The notes under the pieces were generated by a model. It worked only from the letters and a program-made list of their open reading frames with translations, had not been told where the DNA came from and made no database searches. 22,310 nucleotides of DNA from a virus: positions 1 to 22,310 of IMG/VR virus record IMGVR_UViG_3300032315_000344. One strand, 5' to 3'. Numbering within the stretch: the first letter of the stretch is position 1; every line of letters starts with the position of its first letter. This document shows, in pieces, positions 1 through 5,947 of this stretch. A program made the translations under genes and the position numbers.

Positions 1-35
1 GTCCCGCCACAAACCAATAGCTAAAGGGCCACGCC

Positions 36-179
36 ATGCAACGCAACTGGAACGCCGCCCTGCAATCGCTCGTTCTCGTCCGCCTAGGCCAGGAGCTCGG
101 CTGCGACTCGCCGGCTGCTCGAGCAGTCCACGATCTGCTGGAACTGCTGGCCAGCGTGGCCAGTGTTTTCCACCGTTGA
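36..179 (+). CDS. small hypothetical ORF, 47 aa
   Basis: This ATG-started frame runs to a TGA at 177-179. The product is mostly helical and rich in Leu, Ala and Val, with a central stretch (SPAARAVHDLLELLASVAS) that could form an amphipathic helix. There is no clear Shine-Dalgarno sequence ahead of the ATG; the closest purine run is AAAGGG about ten bases upstream. I recognise no family. It could equally be a chance frame at the window edge, and the DNA after it is non-coding until 485. Confidence 0.3.
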   Translation: MQRNWNAALQSLVLVRLGQELGCDSPAARAVHDLLELLASVASVFHR

Positions 180-181
180 CA

Positions 182-214
182 AAGTGACGCTAGCCAATAG
201 CCTAAGTGACGCTA
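182..214 (+). repeat. pair of 11-bp direct repeats (AAGTGACGCTA)
   Basis: AAGTGACGCTA occurs at 182-192 and again at 204-214, a 22-bp spacing or about two helical turns. A related string, CCAATAGCTAA, lies near 14-24, and CCAATAGCCTAA lies between the two copies. Evenly spaced short repeats in a non-coding stretch upstream of an operon suggest a protein-binding site, but two copies prove little. Confidence 0.4.
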
Positions 215-263
215 CCGGCATGCCGCAGCGGGGAGGACTAACACCACAGCACTGGAATCTTCG

Positions 264-300
264 TACAGACGCTTGCCCTGTAGGTGGACGGTTGTACACT
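264..300 (+). promoter_or_regulatory. possible sigma70-like promoter with an overlapping inverted repeat
   Basis: TTGCCC (273-278) and TACACT (295-300) are separated by 16 bp, and each matches four of six bases of the -35 and -10 consensus. An inverted repeat TACAG-N9-CTGTA (264-282) covers the -35 box and could be an operator. It lies about 185 bp upstream of the first convincing gene (485). The region from 180 to 484 otherwise holds no supported gene. Matches of this quality also arise by chance. Confidence 0.2.
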
Positions 301-408
301 ACCGCGACCACAGCGGGTGGGGCAGCCACCACGACTGAATCAACAAGTTACGCACCACGGAAACAACAGGATTTCCCTTTTTTTCTCGGCCATTTGGCAT
401 GAGTATTG

Positions 409-424
409 CCCCCCCCCCCCCCCC
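409..424 (+). repeat. homopolymer run of 16 C
   Basis: Sixteen consecutive C residues lie in the untranslated region about 60 bp upstream of the 485 start. A run this long is prone to slippage in replication and sequencing, so its exact length is uncertain. No gene frame crosses it, so it cannot switch a reading frame, but it could alter promoter spacing or leader structure. Confidence 0.9.
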
Positions 425-484
425 GTTTACACTCCTCCCCGCAATGGGGTTGGTGGACATGGGAACACAAGAGGAATCACAGCA

Positions 485-712
485 ATGGACGCACATGAAA
501 ACGAGTACCTCGCCGCCGTCGCCGGCCTGCACGAGCAGACGCTGAGCCCCGCCCACAAGACGCGAGAGCCCGCCGTTGGCGATTTCGTCAGCGGCACTAC
601 CTGCGGTCGCCGCTGGAGTGGCCGCGTTGAATGGGTGAACGATCGCGGCGAAATCTGCGTCAACACCGATGGCAGCTGGGTCTACGTGCCCGTCGCTGAC
701 ATCACGCACTGA
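485..712 (+). CDS. small hypothetical phage protein, 75 aa
   Basis: The ATG at 485 follows an AGAGGAA ribosome-binding sequence about ten bases upstream. The same frame is open upstream to 284, but that part crosses the C run and does not look like protein. The N-terminal third is acidic and helical (DAHENEYLAAVAGL). The rest, from about residue 30, reads like a small beta barrel (VGDFVSG, SGRVEWV, GEICVN, GSWVYVPVADI), similar to the SH3-like or KOW-like barrels of many small phage proteins. I do not recognise a named family. It is the first gene of the block and is followed by about 130 bp of hairpin-rich DNA. Confidence 0.6.
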   Translation: MDAHENEYLAAVAGLHEQTLSPAHKTREPAVGDFVSGTTCGRRWSGRVEWVNDRGEICVNTDGSWVYVPVADITH

Positions 713-728
713 AACAAGGGAACGCAAG

Positions 729-768
729 GCGGTGGAACCGCTGAGCGGAAGGAGTGGGGCGGAGCCCC
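729..768 (+). promoter_or_regulatory. two hairpins with GGA triloops in the leader of the Bet gene
   Basis: GCGGT-GGA-ACCGC (729-741) and GGGGC-GGA-GCCCC (756-768) are both perfect 5-bp stems with the same GGA loop. Two more GGA trinucleotides lie between them. GGA in a hairpin loop is the recognition element of CsrA/RsmA RNA-binding regulators, although their preferred sites usually have a larger loop. They lie 70-110 nt before the Bet start, in what would be its mRNA leader. Post-transcriptional control is an inference. Confidence 0.35.
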
Positions 769-790
769 GGCAGCAAGGACGCACTTACCA

Positions 791-821
791 CCCGCCGAGC
801 AGGACGCGGAGCGGGCTTTTT
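791..821 (+). terminator. weak candidate intrinsic terminator
   Basis: CCCGC (791-795) can pair with GCGGG (811-815) across a 15-nt loop, followed by C and then five T (817-821). The stem is short and the loop large for an intrinsic terminator, and a gene starts only 20 bp later. It may be an attenuator between the small gene at 485 and the Bet gene, or nothing. Confidence 0.2.
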
Positions 822-841
822 ACAACGCAGAAAGGGACGCG

Positions 842-1531
842 ATGACCACGACGATTGCAAACACGAACGACCGCAAGAGCATCTTGCTGAGCATGGCCAC
901 GAAGTTTGGCATGGAGCCAGCGGCCTTTGAGGCCACGGTGCGTGCTACCTGTGGCTGCGACAAGGCCACAAAGGAGCAGTTCGCTGCCTTCCTGCTCGTG
1001 GCCAACGAGTACGGGCTGAACCCTGTGACCAAGGAAATCTACGCCTTCCCGACACGGGCCGGCGGCATACAGCCCATCGTTGGCATCGACGGGTGGATGA
1101 CGATGGCGAACAACCACTCTGCCTACGACGGCATCACGTTCGTTGACCGCCTGGGCGATGACGGGCAGCTGGTGGCGATCACGGCCCAGGTGCATCGCAA
1201 GGACCGCAGCCATCCGGTGGAAGTCACCGAGTACCTAGCCGAGTGCCGCCAGGGCACGGAGCCATGGAAGAAGTGGCCCGCCCGAATGCTTCGCCACAAG
1301 TCAGCCATCCAGGCCATCCGCTACGCCTTTGGGTTCAGCGGCATTGTTGACCCAGACGAGGCCGACCGGATGCGTCAGCCGCAGGTGAGCGTGACGGTGA
1401 ACCACCACCCCGAGCCGCTGCAGCACCGGAGGTTTTCCGGCAAGCAGGAAGTGCCGTCGTTGACCGTTGAGCCCGAGGACCGTGGCACCGACTTCCCGCA
1501 CGAAGCCGCCGAGCACGAGGTGACGGCATGA
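842..1531 (+). CDS. bet: Bet/RecT-family single-strand annealing recombinase
   Basis: A single-strand DNA annealing protein of the Redbeta/RecT superfamily, which pairs complementary strands during phage recombination and end repair. The family core spans about residues 15-175. Diagnostic segments are LNPVTKEIYAFP, GGIQPIVGIDGW, HPVEVTEYLAECR, PWKKWPARMLRHKSAIQA and IRYAFGFSGIVDPDEADR, the typical Bet order. The C-terminal tail from about 180 is variable and charged, and is where family members contact SSB or partners. The 229-aa length fits. The start follows AGAAAGGGACGCG. No lambda Exo-like or RecE-like exonuclease is recognisable nearby, so its nuclease partner is outside the window or is one of the unknown genes. 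It ends in an ATGA overlap with the next gene. Confidence 0.94.
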   Translation: MTTTIANTNDRKSILLSMATKFGMEPAAFEATVRATCGCDKATKEQFAAFLLVANEYGLNPVTKEIYAFPTRAGGIQPIVGIDGWMTMANNHSAYDGITFVDRLGDDGQLVAITAQVHRKDRSHPVEVTEYLAECRQGTEPWKKWPARMLRHKSAIQAIRYAFGFSGIVDPDEADRMRQPQVSVTVNHHPEPLQHRRFSGKQEVPSLTVEPEDRGTDFPHEAAEHEVTA

Positions 1532-1746
1532 CGATTGACGAGGCCATCACGGCAATCCAGACGGCTGGCAACAAGCACGACGCCATGAAGATCGCCAACG
1601 CCGTCTCTATGGAATCAATGGCCATGGCTCGGCCATACGCAGACGAGTTGGCTGTGCGTCAGGCGTGGCGTGAGCGTTGGGGCAAGGAGCCCCAAACGCT
1701 TGGCGACGCAGGGCCACGGCCGGGCACGAACTGGACAGGAGATTAG
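1528..1746 (+). CDS. hypothetical protein, 72 aa
   Basis: The start overlaps the Bet stop codon (ATGA), so it is probably translationally coupled to Bet. The first 45 residues look helical (TIDEAITAIQTAGNKHDAMK, SMAMARPYADELAVRQAWRE), and the tail is rich in Gly and Pro. I recognise no family. By position it could be a Bet accessory protein, but nothing in the sequence proves that. It is followed by about 145 bp with no gene. Confidence 0.65.
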   Translation: MTIDEAITAIQTAGNKHDAMKIANAVSMESMAMARPYADELAVRQAWRERWGKEPQTLGDAGPRPGTNWTGD

Positions 1747-1764
1747 CCACGCCATTGGCAGCGG

Positions 1765-1877
1765 CTCGCCTCCATAAGCCCCATTGGCCGCCTAGCGGTA
1801 GGTGGCGAGTAACAACCGCAGCCGACGCCGTTGATCCGGCGGTGAGTCGGACGCGCCGGGCGTAACCCGGCAAAAAC
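1765..1877 (+). other. structured intergenic region upstream of a winged-helix gene
   Basis: This gap has several strong pairings. GCCGCC (1787-1792) pairs with GGTGGC (1801-1806). CTCGCC (1765-1770) can instead pair with GGCGAG (1804-1809), which excludes the first stem. CCGACGCCG (1822-1830) pairs with CGGC (1837-1840) and GTCGG (1846-1850) around a GGTGA bulge. GCCGGG-CGTAA-CCCGGC (1855-1871) is a perfect 6-bp hairpin followed by A-rich sequence and the Shine-Dalgarno AAAGGA (1881-1886). I match it to no named riboswitch or ribozyme. It may be a leader control element or a small structured RNA. Confidence 0.4.
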
Positions 1878-1892
1878 ACAAAAGGACTTGTG

Positions 1893-2222
1893 ATGAATCA
1901 CTACGGAATAGAAGACGCCGACGCCGGCCCGCTCTTCGCCACGCGAGCACCGAGCGTGAACGGATCTGCCACCTCGGCCGCTGCTGCGGACTCGCTGGGG
2001 CCAGCGACGCTCAACGCCATGCAGCGGCGCGTCTACGAGTTCATTTGTCGCACGCCGAGCACTGATGAAGAGATCACGACCGAGCTCGAGATGAACCCGA
2101 GCACCGTGCGGCCACGTCGAGGTGAGTTGGCACGGCGTGGCCTGATCGTGGAGGCCGGCACCAGGCGGACGATCAGCGGGCGGATGGCGGTGATTTGGAA
2201 AGCAACTGCGGCGTCTCGTTGA
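1893..2222 (+). CDS. winged-helix DNA-binding protein, 109 aa
   Basis: I prefer the ATG at 1893 over the GTG three bases upstream because AAAGGA is then correctly spaced. The first 40 residues are low-complexity and Ala-rich. From about residue 45 the protein shows a MarR/LexA-like winged helix: MQRRVYEFICRTPSTDEEITTELEMN is helix 1 and helix 2, PSTVRPRRGELARRGLIVE is the recognition helix and start of the wing, and ISGRMAVIWKAT is the closing strand. It has no enzymatic domain, so it is probably a small phage transcriptional regulator. It follows the structured leader, which it might bind or be controlled by. Its target is unknown. Confidence 0.75.
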   Translation: MNHYGIEDADAGPLFATRAPSVNGSATSAAAADSLGPATLNAMQRRVYEFICRTPSTDEEITTELEMNPSTVRPRRGELARRGLIVEAGTRRTISGRMAVIWKATAASR

Positions 2223-2269
2223 CGTGCGGCAGAGGATGGCGAAAGGGAACGAAGGCAAAGGAGATAGCA

Positions 2270-2971
2270 ATGGCTACGAAGGCAACGAAAGCATCAACGA
2301 ATGGCCACGTAAATCGTGTGGCTGAGGCTCTTGAATCAATGGGCAGCGAGCAGGCGGTGCGAGTGACTGCACCAAACTTCAAGTCTGCCGAGTTTAGGGT
2401 GGTCGGAACTGCGCCGTACGTGCAACTGGCGTTTGGCGAGAAGGCCCGGAACATCCTGCGGGCAAATCACGCCGCTGGCTCAACTGCCAAGAAGGGGAAG
2501 AAGCGGGAGGCGAAGGACTTTGACGGGCTCTTTATCGCGGCTCAGCACATCAGCCACGAGGGCTGGTCTGGCATTCCAGCCAGTGCGTTTCGGCACGCGA
2601 TGGTGGAGGCCTGCACTCTCGTGGACTTCCACAAGACCAAGGCAAAGAAGGCGGTCTTTATTGAGCCGCACGGGTTCGACAAGTCGGAGGGCCAGCCGCT
2701 GGTGCGAATCAACGGAAAGCCCAAGCACGTCGAGCACACGGTTCGCAACGCGAACGGTCAGCCCGACATCCGGGTGCGGGCGATGTTCGACGCCGGGTGG
2801 TCTACCACTCTCCGCGTGACGTTTGACGCGGATCTGTTCACGCTGACTGACATTACCAACCTGCTGATGCGGGCCGGGATGCAGGTGGGCGTGGGCGAGG
2901 GGCGGCCGAGTTCCAAGAACGGGATTGGAATGGGTTGGGGCACGTTTTCCATCGAAGGAGGCAAGGCATGA
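2270..2971 (+). CDS. phage protein of a conserved family, possibly RAMP/Cas7-like fold
   Basis: The ATG at 2270 follows CAAAGGAGAT; an upstream in-frame ATG at 2195 would overlap the previous gene and has no such signal. The product is 233 aa. After about 35 variable residues it reads FRVVGTAPYVQ, a Lys-rich KKGKKREAKDFD segment, GIPASAFRHAMVEACT (101-116), a middle domain with INGKP and IRVRAMFDAGW, and a Gly-rich C-terminus (206-233: VGVGEGRP, GIGMGWGTFSIEG). I recall similar uncharacterised proteins next to annealases in many phages. The GIPASAF segment and the C-terminal Gly-rich loop resemble the pattern of RAMP-superfamily RNA-binding proteins. That fold is an inference, not a match. 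It is coupled to the next gene by ATGA and lies just before the GGC array. Confidence 0.8.
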   Translation: MATKATKASTNGHVNRVAEALESMGSEQAVRVTAPNFKSAEFRVVGTAPYVQLAFGEKARNILRANHAAGSTAKKGKKREAKDFDGLFIAAQHISHEGWSGIPASAFRHAMVEACTLVDFHKTKAKKAVFIEPHGFDKSEGQPLVRINGKPKHVEHTVRNANGQPDIRVRAMFDAGWSTTLRVTFDADLFTLTDITNLLMRAGMQVGVGEGRPSSKNGIGMGWGTFSIEGGKA

Positions 2972-3429
2972 ACGAGCATCGGCTGTCGGTGACGGGCGAG
3001 CTTGAGCACATTCGCCAACAGCATGGAGGGCTGCTAAGGCCAGAGGATGTGGTTGCGTTTGCCCGCAACAAGCGGACCGCGCTCCACGGGGAGTTTGAAT
3101 GGAACGACGCAAAGGCTTCGGCGGAGTTTCGGCTGGAGCAGGCGCGTCGTGTGATTCGAGTGGCGGTGACTGTGCTGCCGTCTCCGCACTCGGATCAGGA
3201 GCCTGTTCGAGCATACGTGTCGGTGGCCAGCGACCGGGTGCAACCCGGCGGCGGCTACCGCTCGTTCGCTGACGTGATGACTGACGACGACATGCGTTCG
3301 GAGTTGGTCAACGAGGCGATTGGCGAGGCAAAGCGGTGGCGTCGAAAGTACGAGCGGCTCCGCGAGCTGTCTCCGATCTTTCGTGCCATTGACAAAGTTG
3401 AGGCCAAACAGGAGCAGGCGGTTGCGTGA
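2968..3429 (+). CDS. conserved phage hypothetical, partner of the upstream gene
   Basis: The start at 2968 forms an ATGA overlap with the upstream stop; an in-frame ATG at 2935 would give an unusual long overlap. The 153-aa product begins with a helical region (ELEHIRQQHGGLLRPEDVVAFAR), then a motif I recall from other phages, ALHGEFEWNDAKASAEFRLEQARRVIRV (about 38-65). It continues with a beta segment (VRAYVSVASDR, GGGYRSFADV) and a long charged helix at the C-terminus (about 105-150). I know no biochemical function. The two coupled genes look like a functional pair. The stop codon is followed within three bases by the repeat array. Confidence 0.8.
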   Translation: MNEHRLSVTGELEHIRQQHGGLLRPEDVVAFARNKRTALHGEFEWNDAKASAEFRLEQARRVIRVAVTVLPSPHSDQEPVRAYVSVASDRVQPGGGYRSFADVMTDDDMRSELVNEAIGEAKRWRRKYERLRELSPIFRAIDKVEAKQEQAVA

Positions 3430-3431
3430 TA

Positions 3432-3885
3432 TGGCAGGCATGGCGTGGCGCGGCATTGCAAGGCGAGGCAGGAACGGCACGGCACGTCGCGGATAGGCGT
3501 GGCAGTCTAGGACAGGCGAGGCCCGGCATGGCATGGCACGGCAAGGCAGGCATCGCACGACCCGGCTCGGCACGGTAAGGCAGGCGTGGCTAGGCAGGGC
3601 GCGGCCTGGTCCGTCTTGGCTTGGCAGGCACGGCTAGGCAGGGCATTGATCGGCACGGCGCGGTTAGTCGCGGCAGGCTAGGCGTGGCCCGGCCCGGCAA
3701 GGCATGGATCGGCAGGCATGGAAAGGTGCGGCATGACATGGATAGGCACGTCAGGCACGGCTAGGCGGGACACGGATAGGCGGGACACGGCAGTCGTGGC
3801 AGGTCGAGGATAGGCGAGGCGCGGCGCGGCCCGGCAGTCGCGGCTAGCTGCGGCACGGTAAGGCATGGCAGGCACGGCGGAATGG
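3432..3885 (+). repeat. array of degenerate GGCNN pentanucleotides
   Basis: About 455 bp made almost entirely of short units beginning GGC: mostly 5-nt GGCNN (GGCAC, GGCAT, GGCGC, GGCTA, GGCCC), interspersed with 4-nt GGCA and occasional decayed units (GGATA, GACAC, GTCGC). By hand I count roughly sixty GGC triplets, all in the same orientation. The bases after GGC vary freely, so this is not a simple microsatellite. One exact internal duplication, TAGGCGGGACACGG at 3762-3775 and 3777-3790, has a 15-nt period, or three units. There is no + strand ORF of note, and minus-strand frames give only spurious Pro/Cys/His/Arg-rich peptides. The array fills the gap from one stop codon to the next Shine-Dalgarno. 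Confidence 0.95.
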
Positions 3886-3898
3886 AAAGGAATCCAGT

Positions 3899-4627
3899 AT
3901 GACTTTTGATTTCACGAAAGTTTCGATAGTAAACGCAGACGGTCCGGACGTTGACGTGGACAACACGCCATGGGCCGACGATGGCGTAAATGTTAAAGCG
4001 TACTTTGGCGAGTTGGCTTCGCCATTGGCGTACCACATATCACAGTCCAAGTTTGTTGTTGGTTGCTGTGCGTGGCTGACGCACGAGCGAGTCATTGAGT
4101 CGCTCGGATGCGTTCAGTGCGGCTGCCAAATCATATGCCAGAAAGAGGATTTTCTGCGCCCAGATGCAGTGTCTTCTCGCGGCTGGAAATCTCGTCTACA
4201 CCGCTTGTATTCCACGCTTTCATGCCGGATAGGGAGGCATGATTGCGCTAAGGTGGCGGAAATGCCAGAGCTTAGCGTTTGCATGGACATGGGGGAGATG
4301 GAGCCTGTCCGTTGCGTAGGGAACCATAACTCGGACAAGCACCCAGCCTTTCCACGAATGCACCACAAGTTCCTCGTGTTTTGCGACTTGCTGGAGCTTG
4401 AAAGTGAAGATCCTTTTTATCAGTGGCGACCAAAGCCAAAGGCCGTATGGACGGGCTCATTTAACCCAACTGCAAACGGAACTCGCAGTAGGGAAAACTC
4501 GGTCGTCATCGAGGGTGAGCACATCGCGCTGGCCTACTTCCGCGAGTGGTACCAGATGTTCGCATTAAGCGAGCCTCTTGAGTGGAAAAGCGAGTGGTGT
4601 GCTCCCGAATACAGGATTGGCACATGA
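3899..4627 (+). CDS. phospholipase D-like (single HKD) nuclease-family protein
   Basis: A 242-aa protein starting after AAAGGAATCCAGT. The N-terminal half has the layout of a PLD-like domain, including a Cys-rich stretch (SLGCVQCGCQIICQ) where related proteins have a strand and loop. The C-terminal half has the catalytic signature: RMHHKFLVFCD (H155, K157), then after an unusual insertion VWTGSFNPT (G186, S187, N189), then ENSVVIEGEHIALAYFREW, typical of single-HKD PLD nucleases that act as dimers. The expected HKD aspartate (162) is Cys, with Asp shifted to 163. It may still be active, act as a DNA-binding or toxin-like protein, or be inactive. Codon use looks more AT-rich than the neighbours, suggesting acquisition. 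It directly follows the GGC array and overlaps the next gene by ATGA. Confidence 0.75.
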   Translation: MTFDFTKVSIVNADGPDVDVDNTPWADDGVNVKAYFGELASPLAYHISQSKFVVGCCAWLTHERVIESLGCVQCGCQIICQKEDFLRPDAVSSRGWKSRLHRLYSTLSCRIGRHDCAKVAEMPELSVCMDMGEMEPVRCVGNHNSDKHPAFPRMHHKFLVFCDLLELESEDPFYQWRPKPKAVWTGSFNPTANGTRSRENSVVIEGEHIALAYFREWYQMFALSEPLEWKSEWCAPEYRIGT

Positions 4628-5448
4628 GCAGCTGGTTCCCATTCTTCGGCCGCGACTTTCTAACCGCCACCAGCGGTTGGACGGCGGAGGAACGTGGCCA
4701 CTACATGACGCTTCTGATCGTCCAGTGGGAGCAGGGAGTGCTGCCCGATGACGCCACGCGGCTCGAGTTGATCTCGCCGGGCTTAGCCGGGTGCTGGGTT
4801 GTTGTGCAGGAGAAGTTTCCGAAGTGGAAGGACGGCAAGCGCCGGAACATCCGCCTGGAGCACGAACGGTCTAAGTCCCACGAACGGAGCGAGCGGGCTC
4901 GTCAGTCCGCCTCCAAGCGTTGGGAATCCGGCGTGTCAGACGGTGACCTAACCGAGCCTGACAAACCGCCGGAAATGCGAACGGATATGCCCGAGCAATG
5001 CGAACGCACATGCCCAAGCATTGCTCAGGCAGATGCTCCCATGTCCATGTCCATGAAGGGTACTTCTTCTTCCGCACGAGCGAAGGATTGGCCGGCACTG
5101 CGGGAGGCATGGAACGCCGGTTGCGGAGTCCGCTGGAGATCGTCCAGGCCATCGGACACCGTGATGGCCGCATTGTCGGAGGACGGATGGATGGAAACAG
5201 CACTTCAGGCCATCGGACACCTGCCGAAGTGCCTGTACTTCGATGACCCGGTGACTCTCAACCAGTTCTGCAAGCCGGGCTTTGTTGACGAGGTTTTGGG
5301 CGGGAAGTGGAACAACCGCAAAAGGCGGAAGCATGAGAGCAAAGACTTCGCGGACTCGCCACCGCCACCAAAAGCGTTCACCGGCGACGTAGCCGAAGCG
5401 TTTGACCGTACCCGTAGAAAACTTGCAGCCGCCAAGGAGGGCACATGA
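4624..5448 (+). CDS. DUF1376-type phage replication protein
   Basis: The ATG at 4624 overlaps the upstream stop (ATGA); an in-frame ATG at 4582 is inside the previous gene. The 274-aa product has an N-terminal DUF1376/YdaU-like domain (about 1-95) with SSWFPFFGRDFLTATSGWTAEERGHYMTLL and LPDDATRLELI, the usual opening of phage replisome-organiser proteins. A low-complexity linker (95-150) follows. The C-terminal domain (about 155-235: DWPALREAWNAG, LPKCLYFDDPVTLNQFCKPGFVDEVLGGKW) also recurs in phage replication proteins. It probably helps load the replisome or helicase at the phage origin. No helicase gene is visible here, so host helicase use is likely. Confidence 0.8.
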   Translation: MSSWFPFFGRDFLTATSGWTAEERGHYMTLLIVQWEQGVLPDDATRLELISPGLAGCWVVVQEKFPKWKDGKRRNIRLEHERSKSHERSERARQSASKRWESGVSDGDLTEPDKPPEMRTDMPEQCERTCPSIAQADAPMSMSMKGTSSSARAKDWPALREAWNAGCGVRWRSSRPSDTVMAALSEDGWMETALQAIGHLPKCLYFDDPVTLNQFCKPGFVDEVLGGKWNNRKRRKHESKDFADSPPPPKAFTGDVAEAFDRTRRKLAAAKEGT

Positions 5449-5681
5449 CCCCAGAAAACACCACCACCATTGAGCGTCTGCCGCTCACGCCCAGCCAGCA
5501 GCGGGCATACGAGTTCATTGCATCCACCGCCGGCATGTGGGGGCCAAGCGTCCGCGAGATCGCGGCAGGGCTCTCTTACAAGTCGCCGCACGCTGTGACG
5601 GTGATGCTCGAGCAGCTGGAGCGTAAGGGCTGGATTACACGCGAACCGGGCAAGTCACGAGGAATCAGGGTGCGAACATGA
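5445..5681 (+). CDS. LexA-type winged-helix DNA-binding protein
   Basis: A 78-aa protein made almost wholly of a LexA N-terminal-like DNA-binding domain: LTPSQQRAYEFIASTAGMWG (helix 1), PSVREIAAGLSYKSPHAVTVMLEQLERKGWI (helices 2 and 3), TREPGKSRGIRV (wing). It lacks the S24 autocleavage domain, so it cannot self-cleave in the SOS response. It is probably a small regulator or a DNA-binding antagonist that competes with host LexA for operators. It is coupled at both ends by ATGA overlaps. Confidence 0.8.
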   Translation: MTPENTTTIERLPLTPSQQRAYEFIASTAGMWGPSVREIAAGLSYKSPHAVTVMLEQLERKGWITREPGKSRGIRVRT

Positions 5682-5947
5682 CCACAGAAAAACTCATCAA
5701 GCGTCTGCTGCGTCTGCAGGGTGGTTGCATCCACGCGAGCGAAGACGCTGACAACTGGAGCATGCACGACTCGCTCGTTGCGAACGCTCGCACCATCGGG
5801 ATTGCCATTGCGTCCATCAAGACGCTTAAGGCCGAGAACGACGAACTGCGGGCACGGCTCGTCAGGCAGGCGTGCTACTTCGAGCACATTGAAGCCAAGC
5901 AAGAGCCGAAGGGCTGGCCGCTGCTGGAAGACGAGGAGGGGCTATGA
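5678..5947 (+). CDS. hypothetical protein with a C-terminal coiled coil, 89 aa
   Basis: The start overlaps the upstream stop (ATGA). The sequence is helical throughout, with a probable coiled coil at about 50-78 (ASIKTLKAENDELRARLVRQACYFEHIEAK) and a polar, Trp-containing N-terminal part (ASEDADNWSMHDSLVANA). I recognise no family. It could be a small dimeric accessory protein of replication or regulation, judged only from neighbouring genes. Confidence 0.65.
   Translation: MTTEKLIKRLLRLQGGCIHASEDADNWSMHDSLVANARTIGIAIASIKTLKAENDELRARLVRQACYFEHIEAKQEPKGWPLLEDEEGL

Noticed and set aside
299-784. Minus-strand open frame of 161 residues over the leader and first small gene
   Set aside because: It crosses the C run and the two hairpins, giving Gly runs, and has no Shine-Dalgarno.
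1781-1871. A tRNA-like fold upstream of the winged-helix gene
   Set aside because: The D-arm-like hairpin is present, but no acceptor stem, anticodon arm with a sensible triplet, or GTTCRA T-loop can be laid over the rest.
2195-2269. A longer N-terminus for the RAMP-like protein from ATG 2195
   Set aside because: It overlaps the winged-helix gene and the 25 extra residues look translated from leader sequence. The ATG at 2270 has the clear ribosome-binding site.
3034-3875. Several minus-strand frames over the GGC array with Met-Pro-Cys-His-rich peptides
   Set aside because: They are read-throughs of the low-complexity array and of genes in antisense, have no ribosome-binding sites, and consist of pentanucleotide-driven repeats.
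3432-3885. The array as a CRISPR or minisatellite
   Set aside because: There is no repeat of 20-40 nt with unique spacers and no Cas1/2. Units are 4-5 nt and degenerate, so neither label fits.
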